A stretch of 64,000 bases of DNA from assembly GCA_014281115.1 (NCBI GenBank), contig JACONQ010000015.1:806001-870000 (forward strand). Reading direction: 5' to 3'. The notes beneath the pieces were generated by a model, which was not told where the DNA came from, did no database searches, and saw only the letters and a list, made by a program, of their open reading frames with translations. How positions within the stretch are numbered: the stretch's first letter is position 1; every line of letters begins with the position of its first letter. Made by a program: the position numbers and the translations under genes. The stretch is from Laburnicola sp. R22_1 (taxonomy: Eukaryota; Ascomycota; Dothideomycetes; Pleosporales; Didymosphaeriaceae). Of this stretch, positions 33,728-45,381 are shown piece after piece.

Positions 33728-34136
33728 GTAAAAAATATTATTAAAGAAATTATTAATTATATAATATAGTAGTTAGTTAAACAGCCAGCCTAGGATTACG
33801 TAACATCACGAATTAACCCTAGGGAAGAATTAGTTACTATTATAGAAAATATTATAAAAAGTTTATTATTATAGTTAAATAATTTTAAAATATATTTATA
33901 ATATATTTATAATATATTTATATTTACTTTACTTATTACTTAGTATTATTTAATTAGCGTAGTCTTAGCTATATATATATCTACCTATACTACTTTTTTT
34001 ATTCCTATACGCACTATGCGCTGAGGTTAAAAGCACTATTAGCTAAGGTGCCGTTACATTGTACGATGTTGCTCCAATATGCAATGGCCGACACGGTTTG
34101 TCCTTCTCCTCTCATCGTAGCTGGCTTCCATCCAGC
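33728..34136. other. AT-rich relic and promoter side of the next gene
   Basis: 33728-34000 is dominated by TATTA/ATATTTATA strings with no coding signal and looks like an extremely RIP-degraded repeat. From about 34050 composition returns to normal, and the interval up to 34136 should carry the leader of the gene starting at 34137. Confidence 0.6.
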
Positions 34137-36095
34137 ATGGCTTCAGACGCTCGCGAAGGCTCGAGTACCTGCTCTCCACAGTCCCCGTCTCGTGGCCATA
34201 CACTAACGGACCACAGCCCTGAACGCATCGTCTGCAGATGCCCCATTGCAGGCGCGGGTGCGCCGACGGGCGCGCAAGCGTAGAGGCCCGCCTCAGTTGC
34301 AGTTCGTCACGGCAACCGACCCTTCCGAATTCAAAGGCGAGAATGCGAAGCGAAGCGTACGCTCACAGGCCATGATCCAGTACAGATACCAGTCGGCAGA
34401 GCAGAGGAAGAAACACGATGGGGACAGGCGGGGTGGCTTGACGCCCACCGCCGAACGGGTGGTGCCCATCCCACAGACGGACCTGGCCTACGCCGCCGCG
34501 CAGAATGCTCTCCTGGCGCAATGGCAACCTGCATCGCAGCCCCAAATGTACTCGACCACATCGGAAGCGTGGTGGAACACCCAAGGTCAGCATCTCGCCG
34601 AGGTTCCATGTTCGTCGAGATACGCCCACGCGCTGACCACTGTACCGCTGAACATGGCTGCGAAGCGCGTACTCGAATCGCATGATCCAGACACAAAAGA
34701 TGCCATGTTACTCCATTTGCTATCTAGAGGGCTCGCAACTACCTGCGTTGGCAGCAACCTGGATCCTTTTTCCGTCATACCGCAATTTGCTAGCCCGGAG
34801 CTCAATTCCGTCAGCCTCGTCCGCAGCTGCAATCGCATCTTTGTGTCGAAACAGACCATGGCCAGATGGGTGCCTTTTATGCTGTCGCATCCCCACATAC
34901 TGCTCAGCTCTACCATCATGTCGTCCACTTGGCTGGACAAGCACGAGGGTGTGTCCGGCGAAAGCAGGCGAACAATTATTCTAAAAGCCGAGATCATCAG
35001 CTGGATCAACGAGCGTCTCCGCAACGCCAAGACGAGGCTTGAGGACAATACCATCATGGTCATCATCCACCTTCTGGCTGGCGAGACCTGGAGCTGCAAT
35101 GAGAAGACACTTCACATCCATATGTCAGGGCTTGTCAAGCTCCTGGCCGCTCGAGGTAGTCAGGGCCAGCCCATGGTTTCTGACGCTATTGGCTTAGTTG
35201 CTACAGTGTATGTTTTCCTTTTGACCATCGTACGTTTCTCATCCTTGATAGTGTCTGCACGCATGTTTCCATCATATGCGAATCGACCCCGCTCCCACGA
35301 TTCCATCGACATCAGGCGCCCGACTTCCCAGTCGACGAATCTATGACGTTGCCTGAGTCGCCGCTCTATTGTCCGCGGGAAGAGATGTACTCTGTCATCA
35401 ACGACCCCGCATGTTCTGAGCACACTTACGAACTGCTCTGCGATGTGCGAGATTTGACTGAACTCTTCCTCGCCTTTAGCGCTGATTTGATCACTGTGCT
35501 TGAAACGGAATCAAAGGTTATGGACTCTCGGCTTCGGACTTTGTCCGTGGACTACGATACGAAAGTCGCAAAGATACGTGCCAAGTTGGCAGCGCTGCCC
35601 TCTGCTTATACACCTGGCTTACCAACGACGCATGACTGGGTGTATGAGGTATGCCGCCTTACCGCAATTATACACACTTCAGCCATCATCACGTGTGTAC
35701 CATTCTCGGTAGCGGCGGATCCTGCGCTGAATGCCGTCATACGGTCCGCTCCGTGTATTTCTGGGGGCGGCGTCAGCAAGCGACTCACGGAATCGCTCTA
35801 CGAGGTCTTGGAGCGGACCAATACCGGCGATGTGTGGAACAACATGGCGGGCGTCTTCTATTGGGTGTGCGCCGTGGGTTCCGCCGCTGCGCGGACGCCT
35901 GTGACTGTCAACTCGTATAGTCGGCCGAGCTCCCAAAGCGAAGCATATGCCACATGGGTTCGGCGTTGCATAACCATGTTCTCGTCACGCACCTTGGCCC
36001 TGATGACCTTTGAGCATCCGGTTCCTCTTCTAGCAGCGCAGCGAAAACTGCTGAGGATCCAGGAGCTGATTGGGAGGGGCGGTTCGCGCGCATAA
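34137..36095 (+). CDS. Fungal transcription-factor-like protein without a Zn2Cys6 finger
   Basis: Predicted 620 aa from three exons: 34137-34164, 34217-35207, 35252-36095. Introns are 52 nt (GTACCT donor, CACTAAC branch, CCACAG acceptor) and 44 nt (GTATGT donor, GATAG acceptor). Joining restores one frame of 1863 nt. The N-terminus (QLQFVTATDPSEFKGENAKR) followed by a basic patch is the hallmark of a large Pezizomycotina family usually annotated as fungal-specific transcription factor-like (DUF3468/Fungal_trans_2). The rest is helical and resembles the middle homology region of zinc-cluster regulators. No Cys6 cluster is visible, so DNA binding is not demonstrated. It stands alone as the first gene after the transposon block. 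Confidence 0.72.
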
Positions 36096-37149
36096 GCTTT
36101 TCCTTCATAGGCGTGGTCAGGCGCTTGCTGGAACCAAGCTTCTGCTCGGCGTTTGTCAGATACAGCCAGGACTCACAGAGCGATTATCAAGGATCGTACC
36201 AACTGCCCGTCTGCAGGTCCTGGGGGAATTGATTGTGGGGTTAGTTGGCTTGCTACAGGACCGAAACTATTTCTGCCACGCGCAGTTTGGCTCGATGTCA
36301 TGATTTCCTTTCGTGCGTGGGTGCTGCTGCGTGGTGGGTCGCCAACAGACCCCGGCCCAAGCCTGCTGTCAGAAAAGCAAGTCAGACTACAGATCTTGGT
36401 CCGATCTTCAAGCATTATTATGGACGTCGTCCGAAATATGCTGTCATTGTCTAGTGAGACACATGCGTCCGTGATCTGCTTGTTGTGTGAGTCTGGTCCA
36501 TGCCGTATACGACGGATGCGTAGACGACACGAGCAAGCGCAGTCCGAGGGCCGCCGTGAAAGTAATCTTTGCGACGGATGCGGGTCTCGACCCAGGACAC
36601 CGCTTGTTTGGCTGATGAGCTGACAAAGGGCGCGTGGGGATCGTCTGGTCTCGGTCCTCGGAGTCCGGGCCAGCCACCCAGACTTTGAAATCGTGGTTCC
36701 TTCCTCACCATTAATTATGATGGCGAGAAGTTGGACGAAGAATGGCGGAGAAGAGCAGGAGGTTCCATGAGCCACAAAGGGTGCCGAAGTGGGCAAGGGT
36801 GAGGTTGCGGTGCGTGGTGTTGGTCTTTCTTTGTGCGGTTTGTCATTCATTGTGCAAGCACTGGAGCAAGAGCAACCAGCGGATCGTCCGTTTTCGTCCC
36901 CGTCTTGTGGACAGCGCCTTTTCTTCGATGGCCGTCTCTGCGTCAGTCGGGCTACTGCTCGCGTCAGAATGCTGTCCCATGGCATCCGGTGACGCCGTTC
37001 TGGCAGCCAGCAGCCGTGTACCAGTAGGGTGGTAGACATCGGTCGGACTTCGCGCCTTCTCGCCGTCCGATTGGACGTCATTGCTCCAGGGTCACGCTTT
37101 AGCGAGACCACCTTGCAGCGACCATTCACTATAATACCCGCCGCCCTCC
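36096..37149. other. Intergenic region, about 1 kb
   Basis: No supported gene. A 957-nt open frame on the minus strand (36173-37129) begins at a GTG, has erratic composition and no recognisable motif, so I do not call it. The right end must contain the promoter of the gene at 37150. Confidence 0.5.
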
Positions 37150-39111
37150 ATGCGTCAGCGAGATATTATCGCAGCAAGCGTCGTCCCTAGCTTACTTCTC
37201 ATCTCCATCATGGCTGTCGTGGCACGCTTGCTCTGGACCCAGAACAGGGCTGCCAAAGACCAACCAGACACGGGCAGCGGCGGCTTCGTCGAACCCAACA
37301 CGCAGCAAACCTCCCTCCTCTCGCGGGCTCGTTCGGTGCGATTGTTTTCTGCGCCAAATAGGGAGCGAGGGCACTGGGTGCCAACCTTTTCAGGCATGAT
37401 CAAAGCAGCCGACGAAGCCGTCTTTTCCTCTTTGTTGCTCAACGGCCACCACGGACCCCCCGGTGAAATATCACTTGAACATGTGTATGAGGGCTTTGCC
37501 AATGAACTGCGGAGCCGCCCCGTAGCAGAAAGATCGGCGTACCCTCAAGAGGTTACCAAGTTTCTTTTGTCTACTAAGCGGCTACAGCGAGCACAGTCAG
37601 TCAGTACATCACCACCACATAAGCGGCCGGACGTACCAGAGAGGAGATCGCGGAAATCGGTCGGCATGATTCGCAATTCTATCGATCTGGCGGAGATGGG
37701 TCTTAATCGGTCGAGATCTTTCAAAAAGACAGCGTCACCAAACCTCGTGTCCGTACTCAATGTTGTGCCATCCGAAGCGGGTGTCACGGTGCCGACGCAT
37801 ACCTACTGGGGCCAGGATCTACAACATGTCGTGACCTTCGAGGGTCACAAAGCTGTCCCGGTAACAGCCCACGAGCTAGCCGCGTTGTCGGTCATACTTG
37901 GGAGTCCGATCGATTTCGGGCTGGGGACACAAGATAAAGACCGCGACAGCTGGGCTACTACGTACAAGGGCGCGGTCGGCGTTTCGATCTCTGTAAAGGC
38001 AACCAAAGACGGTGCATATCACGTCTCCTTATCGTCGAACAAGCGGCACATCTCCCAGCTACCCGCTAAAGGTTCCGGCTACTCGATCTCACACGCGAAG
38101 CACCTTGCGTCTGGCTCACTACCGTTCACATCAGAACGAAAAGCCGTAAACAGCATCATCATAACAAGCGACACTCTCGAGAACCTGAAAGCAGGAGCAA
38201 AACTGCATCTTCAACGAGCCGGCGCCGACACCAAAGGCGTCCAATTCCTCGCCAGCCTCCCCAACTCTCGCACGCCACACTTCCACACGTTCGCTCCCTC
38301 GACCAACGCAAACTCCGCATCTCTTCTCGTTCACGCCATCGGTGATCTACCCTTCACTGGCGGTTTCACTCCCTTCGCCTCGGCCCCTCTGATCAAAACA
38401 GTGCAATTCGTAGCATCCGGTGGTCTTGTCCCCGGGCGGCTCCTCCAGCGTCTAGACGCGCTCGTCGAGAAAGTGCACCACCAGGCTCCCCATCTACAAC
38501 TCTTCGGCCCCTTCCTCGAGCCCTCGAACGCACATCTACGCTTCCGTGCGAACGAGCGGCTCGCCAAGCTAGCCACGGGCACCATGACGGAAGAAGCGGT
38601 CGCAGACAAAGTAGCGAGAATGCACCGATATACCACCCTCTTAGAGCGCCTCATGGCCCTCGTACCCGACATGAAACCAACCGACGTCCTCCCCGCCGTC
38701 CGCTCCGCCATGAAAAGCGAAATGGAGCGCGCCTACGACGACGCCGTCGCCGCGCACGCCATCGATACATCTATCCTCCCCAGCAGCAGCACAGCCACAG
38801 ACGCGGGCCCACAACGAGGCACCAAGCGTTCCCGCCGTTCGATGATTTCCTCTGGCTCGACGTCGCCTGAACTCGAGAGTGTGACGAGCGGTCGGTCCTC
38901 GGCTACGTTTCCGATGCGCAATCTTGGGAGACGGGTGGAGCATGTGTTGAAGGGGGGTTTGCCGCTGGATGTTCCTACTATTGCGATGGTGGCGAGACTG
39001 GTGCTTGTTGCTTGGACGTTGAGTGTGGAGAGCGTCGCGTGGGAGGAGGGGGAGGTGGGGTTTAGGGTTGGGCATGTTGAGACGATGCCTGAGAGGATGT
39101 ATGCTTGGTAG
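37150..39111 (+). CDS. Membrane-anchored protein of unknown function
   Basis: 653 aa, single exon, ATG at 37150. Residues about 9-28 (SVVPSLLLISIMAVVARLLW) form a hydrophobic signal-anchor, so the bulk is predicted to sit on one side of a membrane. A Ser/Arg-rich linker (about 120-200, KRLQRAQSVSTSPPHKRPD) precedes a folded-looking domain (about 210-400) with YWGQDLQHVVTFEGHKAVPV and LAALSVILGSPIDFGLG. A further segment (about 410-560) has VQFVASGGLVPGRLLQRLD and RFRANERLAKLATGTMTEE. Near the C-terminus is a second hydrophobic stretch (IAMVARLVLVAWTLSVESVAW). I recognise no catalytic motif. The layout resembles uncharacterised conserved proteins of filamentous ascomycetes. Codon use is like the housekeeping genes. 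Confidence 0.8.
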   Translation: MRQRDIIAASVVPSLLLISIMAVVARLLWTQNRAAKDQPDTGSGGFVEPNTQQTSLLSRARSVRLFSAPNRERGHWVPTFSGMIKAADEAVFSSLLLNGHHGPPGEISLEHVYEGFANELRSRPVAERSAYPQEVTKFLLSTKRLQRAQSVSTSPPHKRPDVPERRSRKSVGMIRNSIDLAEMGLNRSRSFKKTASPNLVSVLNVVPSEAGVTVPTHTYWGQDLQHVVTFEGHKAVPVTAHELAALSVILGSPIDFGLGTQDKDRDSWATTYKGAVGVSISVKATKDGAYHVSLSSNKRHISQLPAKGSGYSISHAKHLASGSLPFTSERKAVNSIIITSDTLENLKAGAKLHLQRAGADTKGVQFLASLPNSRTPHFHTFAPSTNANSASLLVHAIGDLPFTGGFTPFASAPLIKTVQFVASGGLVPGRLLQRLDALVEKVHHQAPHLQLFGPFLEPSNAHLRFRANERLAKLATGTMTEEAVADKVARMHRYTTLLERLMALVPDMKPTDVLPAVRSAMKSEMERAYDDAVAAHAIDTSILPSSSTATDAGPQRGTKRSRRSMISSGSTSPELESVTSGRSSATFPMRNLGRRVEHVLKGGLPLDVPTIAMVARLVLVAWTLSVESVAWEEGEVGFRVGHVETMPERMYAW

Positions 39112-39752
39112 TGCTGTGGCGAGTGGGGGAATTGGTCCTGCGTTTTCGTTCAGCGGGACGATTACTTGGTTGGACTTGGATTTGGATTCGGGACGATACC
39201 ATTAGCTGCGTCGCGTTTTTTTTGTATAACTAGTATGAATGTTTGAGGTGGGGTGGTGGATGCATATGTCACCTCACACCAGCTATCTCCACCTCTCTCC
39301 ATCCCACGTCCCTTTTCTTTCTTTTCCTTTCCTACCCTACATTCCCAGCACGCTCCATGCTAGTTTTAGAAGTCGCAGAATCAGAGCGCTAAACTAGTAA
39401 ACCGTAACCCAATAAATCAGTAAAGTAGTAATGCCATCACATCGTCCCAAAAAAAACCAGCACCAAGCCAACGGAACAAAAAAAAGGCGTATAAGATGCA
39501 AGGGGAAAAGAACAGGCTGGTAGGCGGGATAAAATATCTATCCATGTGCACGCTGCGGATGAGACTGAGAATGAGAATGAGGAAGATATGCGGGAAAAGA
39601 GCCCAAGGGAATATAGATGCATCTTGTACATGTACACGCAAAGATAGCATCCCATATCAAATGTTCCCTAACCCAACCAACCCAACCCAAGCCAAACCAA
39701 ACCCAACGCAAATGCCCAATGTCCCTCTACTACGCAACCCAAGCCCACCCAC
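39112..39752. other. Convergent intergenic region
   Basis: About 640 bp between two convergent stop codons. It contains pyrimidine-rich runs and CCCAACCCAA-like tracts near 39665-39700. No gene is supported. Confidence 0.5.
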
Positions 39753-41929
39753 TCACTCCCCAACAACCTCCAACCCCCTACAAACCCCGACCCACCCCAC
39801 GCCCACGCCCTCCCAAACCCCTCTAACTCTATCCTCCTCCAACCCATCCCGCTTCCTCTCCCTCCTCTCCACCGCATCCCCCGTCCCATCCACAACATTT
39901 ACCCCCTGCCCCCGCTCCCGACTACTAATCCTCTTCTGCGCCGCACTATTCGCATTAAGCGTCTTATTCCCCCGCCCATCCAGCTCGCCTTTGACCTCCC
40001 AGCCGCGCCTCATGGGCCCATGCAGCGTGGTGGGCGTAATGTATGCGCTGTCGAGGAGCGAGTGCCAGCGGGAGAGGTACATGCCTGGGCCGTGGGTGGA
40101 GCCGCTGGCGCGGGCGGTGGACATGATGGTCTGGAGGCGGGAATGGGATGTTTGTTTGAGGGTTTGGAGATGCTTTTCGTGGTGGTCGAGGAGGGGCTTG
40201 AGTTCGGATTGTTTCTCGGGGGCGAGGGTGTGGAAGATGGATTGGAGGGGGGCCGTCATGTTGCCCGCGCCGCGCTGGCCTTTTTCTTCGGCGGCTCTGG
40301 CATCGGCGTCGGCGCGGAACTCGGAGAGGACCGACTGGGCGTAGTCGCGGTATTCGTTGGCGAGATCGGGCGCGTTTTTGCAGACTTGGTGGAGGAAGCG
40401 GTGCGCCGAGGGCATGTGCTTTCGGAGGAGCTGCACGTAGTTTTCCACGGTAGGGACGTACGAGTCATTTGCGGCGTTGGTGGCCCCTGCTGGAGTATTC
40501 CGATTCGGGGAATTACTGCGACTACCTGGTCGGCTACTACTGCCATTCGCCTTCCGGGGTCTGGATGTCTTGATGAGGTCTGTGATGAAGGTTTCTGCAT
40601 CGGATACTGTGCCAGAGAGGTCGACGGCACTGTGCACGGCTCGGATGACGGGGTCGAAAGCTGCGACCAAGTCCTTCATGGCAAAGGTCAGGACGTCGGG
40701 CTGCAGTTTGCAGAGAATCTTGGTGAGCTCCTCGCGGTCGCGTATGGAGAGGTAGTTGCTATAGTACTCCAGGGCCACACTGTGTTGGTTTTCGCTGAGT
40801 GTGGTGGGATCGATGGGCGGATCAGCGGTTTCGAGTATGACGGCGATGATGGACTTGGAATCCTGTATTGACGTGCTGCGGGCGGCGTCATGCGTCTCCT
40901 TGGAGGCGTACACGTAGGTTTTTATGGCCCTGATGGCCTCCTTCTTAGGGGCGTCCTTGCCCGTTTCTAGCCTCTGCGCCTTCTTCTGGAACTCGGAGGT
41001 GTCCCAAGCCATGACGGTCGACATGATCTGCTGCATGAGGTTCATGCCGTCGTTGGAGTTGTTGGTGAGGCCTATCCAGTTCGTGACAGCCGTCACCGAG
41101 AGCTTCGCAAGAACCAAGCGGACCATGCCGTTGATCATGGTCGCTGCGTTTCCGACGCGCAGTGTCTGGCGCATGAGGGTGTACGGAACCAGGCGGTGCA
41201 CGTTCTCGAGGAGGTGGAGGAGGTACTGGCCGTCGGGCGACATGACGAAGACGTTGTGCAGCAGCGACGCCATGCTACACGCGTTAGCGACGACGAGAAC
41301 AGAACAGAACAGAACAGAACAGGGAGGAAGGCCACTCACTTCAAGAGCACATACTCGTGCGCCGCCTGCACCAAGCTGGCGTGGCTCTCCAGCTTGTCCG
41401 AGGCCGCCACCTGTTCGAAGAGCTCGTCCAGCAGGTCCCCGTAGATCAGCTCCCGCATCGCATCGTCCCACGCCTGCAATATGTCGTCGGGCTTGGTGGT
41501 GTCGTAGTCCATTCTGCCCTCCGCCTTCCGCTTCCCGACCGGATAGCCGCCCAGCATCCCCCGCGCGACATACTCCAGCAGGCTGCTGATGGCCGTCGCC
41601 AGCGCCTTGCGCGAGCCTATGGCGCCCTTGTCATAGCTCTCCGACAGCTCGGCGTCGCCCAGCTTCTTGACCAGGACGCCGACCTTCTCCTGCCAAAAGT
41701 CGGCCCCGAGCTTCTTCAGGCCCGGCAGCCGCAGCGCAAACTTGTTCAGCATCGTCTGCAGCAGCGGCGACGTCGTCTGCACGCCGTCGGCCTTGCGGAA
41801 GGGATGGCCATACGTGTCGATGGCGGACGGGTACTTGAAGGCTTCGATTTCGGCGTAGAGCTGGTGGTGGATCAGGATGTCGAACAGGGCGTGCGTCTGC
41901 GCGGGGGTGAGGGGGGAGGAGGCCGACAT
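39753..41929 (-). CDS. PX-associated (PXB/DUF3818) domain protein
   Basis: Predicted 703 aa from two exons (41929-41340, 41274-39753) joined across a 65-nt intron. The N-terminal 130 residues match the PXB region of fungal PX proteins (LTPAQTHALFDILIHHQLYA, ELSESYDKGAIGSRKALATA, YVARGMLGGYP). Downstream is the DUF3818-type helical region (LLHNVFVMSPDGQYLLHLLE, VPYTLMRQTLRVGNAATMIN). Family members such as yeast YPR097W bind phosphoinositides through a PX domain; I do not see a PX domain between PXB and DUF3818 here, so this may be the PX-less form. A Ser/Asn-rich insertion sits near residue 440. The C-terminal tail is low complexity. Likely role: membrane-lipid or trafficking linked, inferred from family only. 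Confidence 0.82.
41275..41339 (-). other. Intron of the PXB gene carrying a pentanucleotide microsatellite
   Basis: GTGAGT donor, CGCTAACG branch, GTGTAG acceptor. Within the 65-nt intron, 41297-41321 is five uninterrupted (GAACA) units on the plus strand, i.e. (TGTTC) on the transcript, over a third of the intron. Confidence 0.85.
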
Positions 41930-42219
41930 GGTCGCGGGAGCATGGCGCAAGGGACGGGGCGGCGGTCACAGTGTTTGTAGGAGGTGAGCATGCTGCCTGC
42001 GCTGCGCTGCCCTGCGTTGCCCTGCCCTGCCTGCCTGCCCAGTGCCCATTGTGACGCGGGACGCGCGACGTGGCTGCAAGTGTGGCGGTGCTCGCGGCCT
42101 TCTCCGCATGGCGTTTCACCCTGCCGGCGACTCCGGCCTACTCTCTAAACAAATCGCCACGTGAAAAGACCACAGCACATAGCTCAACCCTCCTTCAACA
42201 CCCTCCTCACTGCCACTCA
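41930..42219. promoter_or_regulatory. Upstream region of the PXB gene
   Basis: 290 bp between the amylase stop and the PXB start, both on the minus strand. It contains CTGCCCTG-like tandem units at about 41995-42035 and one CACGTG E-box-like hexamer near 42160. Either could be regulatory; nothing more can be said. Confidence 0.4.
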
Positions 42220-43970
42220 CTACTCACCGCAGCACCGTGATGCGAATCGTGTCACCAAGCACTTTGCGACTTTGTGCGTGAACGATACAGAGACAGAAGC
42301 CGGGCATGCCGTGGGCGAGGTCTGTAGCGTAGTGCATGTTGGGATGGCAGCCGTGGATAATAGGACGACTGGCTCGCCGTCGGTGACTTGGAGACAGAAC
42401 TGGCCGCTGCTGTCAGCTGTTACCGTTGCGCCGTCTGCGTAGACGTTTGTCCATCTTCCATTGGCCTTTTGCGAGTCGAAGCAGTGTTGGCCGCTTGATC
42501 CCCTTCCGCCGTTTGTGCTGAGGACGATGAGGTTACCATTGGCGCGACTCCATGCATACGCGTTACTGGCGACATGCAGGTGTACGTGGTCGTTTCCTGA
42601 TAGTCCGCCGGCGGCTTTACGCGCCCTGGTAAGCTTCTGGATTGCTTGGTATAGGTCGGTTTGTGTGCTGAACCCACTGCGCCAGAGATCTTCGCGGTTA
42701 GCAGGGTCAGCGCCGCCCGCGTAGCCTTGCTCCGTCCCGTAATAGACGATTGGGATGCCGCGGGAAAGGATAACAAAAGCGAGGGCATTCTTCAGCAACG
42801 TTTGGTCGTTCTTTTGGTTCAGCCAGCGGGGGTTGTCGTGGTTATCTAGGAACGTTCCGAGCGCGGCGGGATCGGGAAACGAGGAGCTGAGCGTATTCAT
42901 CACGTCGACCAGGGCTTGCGAAGTGCCCTTTTGCTGGTAGAAGTTGTTGAGTGGGTAGTAGAGGGGATAGTTTAGGAGGCCTGGCATGGTGTTCGCATAG
43001 CCTGCGACGTAGGAGGGGCTGCCGTCGAAGACTTCTCCGATTGAGTATACGCCGGCTGCGGCCGAGAACGGTTGCCAGAAGTCTTTCTCGACATGTTTCA
43101 CCTGTTTTTAGTCACCAAGGGGATTTCGGGCACGCTTTTTCAACACTAATTGAGGTTATACATACTGTATCAATGCGAACACCGTCGAACTGATATTCTG
43201 TGACGAGCCACTTGATCCAAGTCTGGTACAGCGATCGAATAGTTGAATTCTGGGTGTAGACATCGGGAAGATCGGAAATCTGGCAGTTCTCGATGCTATT
43301 CTGATCGGCGTAATCGATGGTGCAAGCACTGTGGTACGAGGAAGCCTGGTTCATGGGTTCAGGGCGGTTATCGGCGATTGCGGCTTTGCCCATGTGGTTC
43401 GCGACTACATCTACCATGATGTACATGCCCTAGATTCTAATGAGTATATGGGTTCCACCCTGCAAACTGGAATGCCGAGACCCACCTTCGAATGCGCCGT
43501 ATTGACAAGACTCTTGAGCTCGGCGGCACTACCGTAGTTCGAGTTGATTGAATGCAAATCTTGCGCCCAGTAGCCGTGGTATCCGCCAGCGCTGTCTGGT
43601 ATCGTTTTAGCGATTATATGTAATAGCGGAAAGGCAGCGACATACTTGCAACAACAGGCGTAATCCAGACGGCATCGAAGCCCAGGCCTTTGATATAGTC
43701 AAGCTTTGACTCAAGGCCTTTGAACTATATTCGACGGCGAGATTAGCACTGAGTAGAACATAGCGCATATGTAAGTATACGTACTGTGCCTCCACAATAG
43801 TCTCCTAGGTTACTACACAAAGAGCCTCCTGTATCGCTGCTGCTTCTCGCGACCCGGTCCGTCAAGACGAAATATATGCTCCTGGACTTCCATGCCGCAG
43901 TGTCTGCCGCCGAAACCAGAGAATACGCATGAAAGAGCGATAAAATAAGCAATCCCAAAAACAACAACAT
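42220..43970 (-). CDS. Secreted GH13 alpha-amylase (Taka-amylase type)
   Basis: Predicted 506 aa from five exons: 43970-43785, 43724-43646, 43595-43486, 43429-43166, 43101-42220; introns are 60, 50, 56 and 64 nt. Residues 1-21 are a signal peptide (MLLFLGLLILSLFHAYSLVSA). Conserved GH13 regions: SIYFVLTDRVAR, DAVWITPVVANSAGGYHGYW, VDVVANHMG (region I), FDGVRIDTVKHVEKDFW (region II, catalytic Asp), YSIGEVFDG (region III, acid/base Glu), FLDNHDNPRW (region IV, third Asp). All three catalytic residues are intact. The C-terminus is a domain C-like beta region with no starch-binding module. Function: endo-hydrolysis of alpha-1,4 glucan outside the cell. Upstream, CGG and CCG half sites at 44078-44089 and a CTGGGG (44457) of CreA type could be regulatory but are weak evidence. 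Confidence 0.93.
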
Positions 43971-44580
43971 CTTCGTCGCCGCCGATATGAGCAAGTGGGC
44001 GTAGTAAAGGACCCTCGCGCCAACGTCCTTTAAGCAAAGCCTGCTCTTCGCCTTGCGTGTCTTTGTACAATAGTACGCGGGTGCAACCGCCCTGTCTCAC
44101 CGTGGCGTATGATCGTGGTACCCGATGTCTACCGCGAGATTGTGTACATGTATCATGGCGGGCGAATGCAACCAGCCATAGTTTGCGCGCGTCTTCTGAC
44201 CACCGCAACGCGCAACTGGGCGGTCGAAAGCCCTAATGAGGCAACTGCGAAGCCGTGGTTTGGATGCTGTCTCCCCCATGATGCCGTCTGCGGAGCCCCG
44301 CACTAGTAGCACATGGTGATGCGTAACGAATTAGGTAAGGTCGGTGCGCAGGAACACCACCAAGTCCCGAGGTTTAGAGCCATCTTCATGACGACGTGAG
44401 GAGCTTGGAATCGACCTGCATCTCATCGAATAGACTTCCAGAACCGCGGCCAGGACCTGGGGGGCCTTTCTGGGAAGAAGATCCTGTCCGGCGTCGCAAC
44501 GTAGTCAGACAGATCGCTCCTGCGTTCAGCACCCAGTTCTTGCATTCATTCATTCATTCATATCAGTTTATAGTCGACCT
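43971..44580. promoter_or_regulatory. Alpha-amylase upstream region
   Basis: About 610 bp. Candidate sites are an inverted CGG-N6-CCG at 44078-44089 (zinc-cluster type) and CTGGGG at 44457-44462 (CreA consensus SYGGRG). I found no unambiguous CGG-N8-CGG AmyR pair. A (CATT)n tract at about 44543-44560 marks the edge of the degraded repeat to the right. Confidence 0.35.
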
Positions 44581-45381
44581 AACCTTTTACAGATTATAAG
44601 ACTTAACAGCAAGCACAACTAAGGTTTAACAGCTAAAGTACGTAAAAAAAAGGCGCAATTAGGATTAGCTATAGTAGGGAGCTAAAGAATAACGCGATAA
44701 TTATAAGAGCGGATCACATAATAGCAAACTATAGGATAGTGACCTTAGAGTTACTATTTAACTATAGAGCTCTAAAGGGCGGCAAGATGGCCTATTAAAG
44801 GGCGGTAACAAGAGAAGCAGGATAAAAGCTAGTGTCTTTGCCTATTCTTATTATAACCTACTACAAAGGCGATCTGCAACTAATAGCAACCTTAATCCCT
44901 CCTATTAATAAAACTATTACAGCTCTATTAATATACTATAGTAGTATAAGCAACTCTTAAATCTATATCTCTTAACTCCCTTACTTTAATAACTACTGCA
45001 TTAGAAGAAGTTAGATTATAAGCAAAAGGGCAAAGTTATATAGTATTACTAGTACCTAGGCCCTTTAGCTGCTAGAGCTACACCTTAAGATCTTAGTAGA
45101 GCAAACCTATAAGTTTAACTCCCCTTACTTAAGGCGTCTCTTATAAGGATAGTAGGCAATTAACACTAAGGCATTAATTGCGCGTATATCTAGAGGCAAA
45201 AGGCCGCCCTTACTACTATTATTAAGAAGGATAAGGACTATAAGCTTAACAATAAGGAGAGAGGTGTTAAGGCAAAGATCCACGCGTGGAATAAAAGGTG
45301 GATCTAAGACATGCTAGACTAGTAGCAGAGGGAGCCTAAATAATTAATACAATTGTTAACTTCAAACTGTGCACTGCGTAA
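44581..45381. repeat. RIP-degraded transposon relic
   Basis: About 800 bp extremely rich in TA, CTA and TAG with few CA dinucleotides in long stretches, the signature of saturated RIP. All frames are riddled with stops. It includes about 74 bp (44760-44833) homologous in inverse orientation to 24423-24497. The parent element is not identifiable. Confidence 0.75.

Noticed and set aside
36173..37129. 318-aa open frame on the minus strand
   Set aside because: Begins at GTG, has no recognisable motif, and there is no clear coding bias. A real but unusual gene cannot be fully excluded.
39496..40871. Two plus-strand frames of about 280 aa
   Set aside because: Antisense to the PXB/DUF3818 gene or to its low-complexity tail.
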